This document shows positions 38,791-41,287 of a DNA stretch of 41,287 bases, in pieces (position 1 is the first letter of the stretch; each line of letters opens with the position of its first letter). Below the pieces are notes generated by a model. That model saw only the letters and a list, made by a program, of their open reading frames with translations. It searched no databases and was not told the origin of the DNA. The translations under genes and the position numbers were made by a program. Origin of the DNA: an archaeon (GTDB taxonomy: Archaea; Nanobdellota; Nanobdellia; Pacearchaeales; GW2011-AR1); the NCBI GenBank assembly GCA_018694115.1, contig JABHNB010000013.1, positions 1 to 41,287 of the forward strand, in the 5' to 3' direction.

Positions 38791-39735
38791 CTAACCCTTG
38801 GCCTCTAACTCCACAATCAACTTTTCTACATCAACCTTTTCAACCCCAGAAGCAACAATTTCTAAATTATTAAAGAACTGATTTCTCTTAACGTTTCCAG
38901 AAACATATAATTCAGTTCCAAGAAGATCATCTCTGAAAGCGATAGCCTTCTCAGGATCCTTCAAATCCTCTTCAGGAATCAATAAATTAATCTGGTCAGA
39001 AAACATAACTACCCTTACAGTTTCGGTTCCATCATCAAGAACAAAGTTCAATATTGCTCGATCTTTTGGTTGAACCTTTCCATGCTCATTGCAAGAAAAC
39101 CCTTCGGCATCCTGTGCAACCTTTTTGTTACACTCCGGACAAACAGAATAGAACCTTGGCTGAAAGATCTGAACAATAGTTCCGCGAATCTTAACACTCT
39201 GACCCTGTTGAATCTCTTCAACAGTCTTCTCACTTGTCATCTTCTCAGTCTGAACCTCTCCCATAACCTTATCACTTTTCTTAAACTCAGAAAAACCAGA
39301 AAGATGAATCTCATTATCCCTTGTAGCACCATTCCTTATCTCTACAACATCATCTTGTTTTATCGTCCCATCTTCAATTAGAGAAATATGATTAGTGTCC
39401 CAAAGAACAACACGCGTATTCCCTGTATCGTCTGCAATAATAATATTTGCTACCTTTCCTGAACGCCCATTCTTTTCAAACTCCCTTACTGGAAACAAGT
39501 TAATAACTTTTCCAACAACATTCGCCTTTCTCATTCCAGGCATTAATTCAGAGATCTTTAATTCCTGGTCTTCAAAGCTTATTCCTAGCTCCGCTGCAAT
39601 AATCTGTGCAGCTCCCTCTTTAGAAATCAATCCGGAAAGCTTAGCTTTTTTCGCCTCCACTCTTCGCTCAACCTCTTCCTTGTCAAGTCCCGCAGACTTA
39701 GCAACTCTCTCAATTAGTAAATCATAATTTTGCAT
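38791..39735 (-). CDS. rpa: Replication protein A-like single-stranded DNA-binding protein
   Basis: RPA protects single-stranded DNA during replication and repair. The 314-residue protein has an N-terminal helical region (about 1-65), an OB fold at about 70-160 (VVGKVINLFPVREF, NIIIADDTGNTRVVLWD), and a second OB fold at about 180-300 carrying a zinc finger, CPECNKK..CNEHG, between strands (FVLDDGTETVRVVMF follows). A TATA-like CTTAAATA lies about 26 bases before the ATG. Downstream on the strand are YdjM-like and radA genes, so ssDNA-binding and strand-exchange functions are adjacent. Confidence 0.93.
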   Translation of the reverse strand: MQNYDLLIERVAKSAGLDKEEVERRVEAKKAKLSGLISKEGAAQIIAAELGISFEDQELKISELMPGMRKANVVGKVINLFPVREFEKNGRSGKVANIIIADDTGNTRVVLWDTNHISLIEDGTIKQDDVVEIRNGATRDNEIHLSGFSEFKKSDKVMGEVQTEKMTSEKTVEEIQQGQSVKIRGTIVQIFQPRFYSVCPECNKKVAQDAEGFSCNEHGKVQPKDRAILNFVLDDGTETVRVVMFSDQINLLIPEEDLKDPEKAIAFRDDLLGTELYVSGNVKRNQFFNNLEIVASGVEKVDVEKLIVELEAKG

Positions 39736-39845
39736 AATCTAATTCGGCCTAAAGACTATTTAAGTATTATTGGGATGAACAAATATAATCAGGTAGTCAA
39801 GAGACCAACAACAAACTTTAAAAACCAAAATCATCATCATTAATC

Positions 39846-39992
39846 ATGAAAGAATGTACAAGCTGTGGAAAAGAAACACAAGGAAGCATAAAATTCCCTT
39901 GTCCTAAGTGTAAAAACGATATTCAAAGATGTAATAAATGTAGAAGTTTATCCATCGAGTATAAATGTGACTGCGGTCACAAGGGACCTTAA
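39846..39992 (+). CDS. HVO_2753-type zinc-finger protein
   Basis: The 48-residue frame starts MKECTSCGKETQG and holds four Cys pairs: CTSC, CPKC, CNKC and CDCG, in the order known for the archaeal HVO_2753 family of small zinc-finger proteins, ending CGHKGP. A TATA-like CTTTAAAAAC lies about 25 bases upstream. It ends two bases before the aEF1-beta start; this pairing is common in archaea and suggests a translation-linked role. The function is not established here. Confidence 0.85.
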   Translation: MKECTSCGKETQGSIKFPCPKCKNDIQRCNKCRSLSIEYKCDCGHKGP

Positions 39993-39994
39993 AA

Positions 39995-40267
39995 ATGGGA
40001 ATAGCAGCAGTTCAATTTAAAATAATGCCAGAAAGTCCAGATACAGATCTAAATGCAATTACCGAAAAAGTTAAGTCTATTTTAGAAGAAAATGAGGGAA
40101 TTTTTAGTAATGCTGAGGAAGAACCTATCGCATTTGGCCTAAAAGCACTAGTCATTTCGTTTGCATACCCTGAAGAAAAGGAAATTGATGAAATTGGAAA
40201 CAAATTTGGAGAAATTGAAGGAGTTTCCTCAGCAGAAATGGCAGACTATCGAAGAGCACTTGGATAA
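39995..40267 (+). CDS. ef1b: Elongation factor 1-beta (aEF1B)
   Basis: aEF1-beta exchanges GDP for GTP on aEF1-alpha. The 90-residue protein matches the archaeal family: MGIAAVQFKIMPESPDTDL at the start, AFGLKALVISFAYPEE in the middle and GVSSAEMADYRRALG at the end, a ferredoxin-like fold. Length is normal. It follows the small zinc-finger gene within three bases in one transcript. Confidence 0.95.
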   Translation: MGIAAVQFKIMPESPDTDLNAITEKVKSILEENEGIFSNAEEEPIAFGLKALVISFAYPEEKEIDEIGNKFGEIEGVSSAEMADYRRALG

Positions 40268-40297
40268 GTTTATAATCTTAAAACCTTTCTATAAATT

Positions 40298-40924
40298 ATG
40301 GCACTAACAGATGAACAAGTTAGACAAGTTAAAGATCAACTTCTCGAACAGTTAGATAATTTTCCCGAGGATAAAAGGGCCCAGATAAAGGAACAGATTG
40401 ACTCCATGAATCCTGATCAAGTAGAAGAATTTGTAAAACAAAATCAACTCTCACATATGCCTGGGGGAGACTGTGTATTCTGTTCGATTATTGAAGGAAA
40501 AATGCCTTCTATCAAAATTGCAGAAAACGAGGAAAATATCGCGATTCTTGAAATCAATCCAATAAACAAAGGACATACGCTTATTGTCCCAAGGGAGCAT
40601 CTTGACAAGGTAAAAGATTCGACAAACGCTCTTGCGGATCAAGTTTCAAAAAGAATCACAGAAAAGTTTAATCCAGTAGAGATTAGAATTAATGAAAAAG
40701 AGATTATGGGCCATCAGATGCTTGAAGTCGTCCCCGTATATACCGGTGACGAAGGAAAACCCATGGAAAGGGCAAAAGCCTCAGAAGAAGAATTAAAAAA
40801 AGTCCAAGAAGAACTCTCCTCAGCAGAATCTACCGCAACCCCCACGGCAGAACCAGAAACAGCAGAACCAGAAACTCCCGAAGAACCTGAAGAATTACCC
40901 AAACTTAAGCCAAGAATCCCTTAA
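40298..40924 (+). CDS. HIT-domain protein with a degenerate active site
   Basis: The 208-residue protein has a helical N-terminal part (about 1-50), then a HIT core: zinc-type CVFC (59-62), IIEGKMPSIKIAENEENIAILEINP, and KGHTLIVPREH (91-101). The position of the HxHxHxx triad reads GHQMLEVVP (138-146): only His139 is kept, and the nucleophile position is Met141, followed by Glu143. Hydrolase or transferase activity is therefore unlikely. A Glu/Pro/Thr-rich tail (about 155-208) ends it. It overlaps the tail of the convergent peptidase gene. Confidence 0.88.
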   Translation: MALTDEQVRQVKDQLLEQLDNFPEDKRAQIKEQIDSMNPDQVEEFVKQNQLSHMPGGDCVFCSIIEGKMPSIKIAENEENIAILEINPINKGHTLIVPREHLDKVKDSTNALADQVSKRITEKFNPVEIRINEKEIMGHQMLEVVPVYTGDEGKPMERAKASEEELKKVQEELSSAESTATPTAEPETAEPETPEEPEELPKLKPRIP

Positions 40925-41287
40925 CCCACCAATAATCCAAAAACCCAGCCCTTCAAAAAGTAATAGGCCAAAAATGCCATTAAAAATGCTGGAACAAAAG
41001 GAAGCCCCTCCTTAATCTCAATCTTTTTCTTCTTTGATTTTTTAATAAGCGCTATATCCTCTAAACTCAATCCTCCCCAATCCGCCTCAATAACTCTCCT
41101 TCCAACCTTAAGATCCTCCGCCAACCAATCTCCTTCCCTAAGCTTAGATGGACTAATCTTTTTTATCATCACAACACTTTCTAGAGACTTAGCAAAAACA
41201 AAAAGCACGGGGCCAATCAAAAGAAATATTGCAGGAATGAAAAAAAGCCAGTCAATATAACTCAATACAAATAAAATAATTCCTGCA
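40921..41287 (-). CDS. C-terminal part of a probable A24 prepilin peptidase (5' end outside window)
   Basis: The frame is open to the right edge; an internal TTG at 41265 is probably not the start, since the upstream codons continue a hydrophobic segment (AGIILFVLSYIDWLFF). The visible 121 residues contain a membrane helix, then KLREGDWLAEDLKVGRRVI, GGLSLEDIALIKKSKKKKIEIKEGLPFVPAFLMAF and a last helix. GLSxEDI plus IKEGxPFVPAF is the C-terminal pattern of archaeal A24 (FlaK/PibD-like) prepilin peptidases. The catalytic aspartates would lie outside the window. It could process the class III signals of the pilin-like genes at 11825-13540 and 25104-26951. Confidence 0.65.
   Translation of the reverse strand, partial: AGIILFVLSYIDWLFFIPAIFLLIGPVLFVFAKSLESVVMIKKISPSKLREGDWLAEDLKVGRRVIEADWGGLSLEDIALIKKSKKKKIEIKEGLPFVPAFLMAFLAYYFLKGWVFGLLVG

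Overview
The window is from an archaeon, most likely a DPANN-type lineage (Pacearchaeota/Woesearchaeota/Nanoarchaeota-like). The basis is archaeal-only information-processing genes (TFB, eS8, eL42, eS1, eS27, aIF2-alpha, Nop10, GINS, RadA, RPA, aEF1-beta, Bud32), archaeal tRNAs, AT-rich DNA, compact operons and many large secreted proteins with no clear relatives. Nearly every lone gene has a TATA-like box (CTTTAAAA or TTTATAAA type) centred about 25-28 bases before its ATG. This implies mostly leaderless transcription, and I used it to choose starts.

Layout. 1-1932 (minus): a membrane-anchored acidic, sequon-rich surface protein that runs off the left edge. 2204-3750 (plus): eS8, TFB and tRNA-Leu, followed by a broken copy of the tRNA 3' end. 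3869-11690 (minus): a three-gene module of a 43-residue possible ribbon-helix-helix protein, a 646-residue pilin-like anchor and a 1917-residue secreted giant. 11825-13540 (minus): a pilin carrying a dockerin-like domain. 13658-17778: tRNA-Val, tRNA-Thr, small proteins and GINS on the minus strand, with eL42, eS1, ndk and a small basic protein on the plus strand. 17875-23652 (plus): FtsY, a TPR protein, a radical SAM enzyme, SRP54 and Bud32. 23663-24626 (minus): tRNA-Gln and an overlapping LAGLIDADG gene. 24733-29570: uS15, RecJ/GAN, eS27, aIF2-alpha and Nop10 on plus, with a second modular pilin on minus between uS15 and RecJ. 29574-39735 (minus): NadB, a UDG-like protein, a small anchored Gly-rich protein, a 1576-residue Cys-rich secreted protein, RadA, a YdjM-like membrane protein and RPA. 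39846-40924 (plus): a zinc-finger protein, aEF1-beta and a degenerate HIT protein. 40921 to the right edge (minus): the C-terminal part of a probable A24 prepilin peptidase.

Two themes stand out. One is housekeeping: translation, SRP targeting and replication/repair (GINS, RecJ/GAN, RPA, RadA). The other is a large cell-surface programme, in which more than 20 kb encodes secreted, pilin-anchored or sequon-rich proteins, with a likely pilin-processing peptidase at the edge. The best new signals are regulatory or RNA-level. FtsY and SRP54 share a near-identical promoter at identical spacing from the ATG. A GTGGAAYAAC site lies between TATA box and start of two unrelated surface genes and is repeated every 61-62 bases upstream of one of them. 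tRNA-Thr has a compensated A19-U56 in place of the near-invariant G19-C56. A free-standing protein matches the DNA-binding domain of the LAGLIDADG protein. All family names come from reading motifs; no database search was run.
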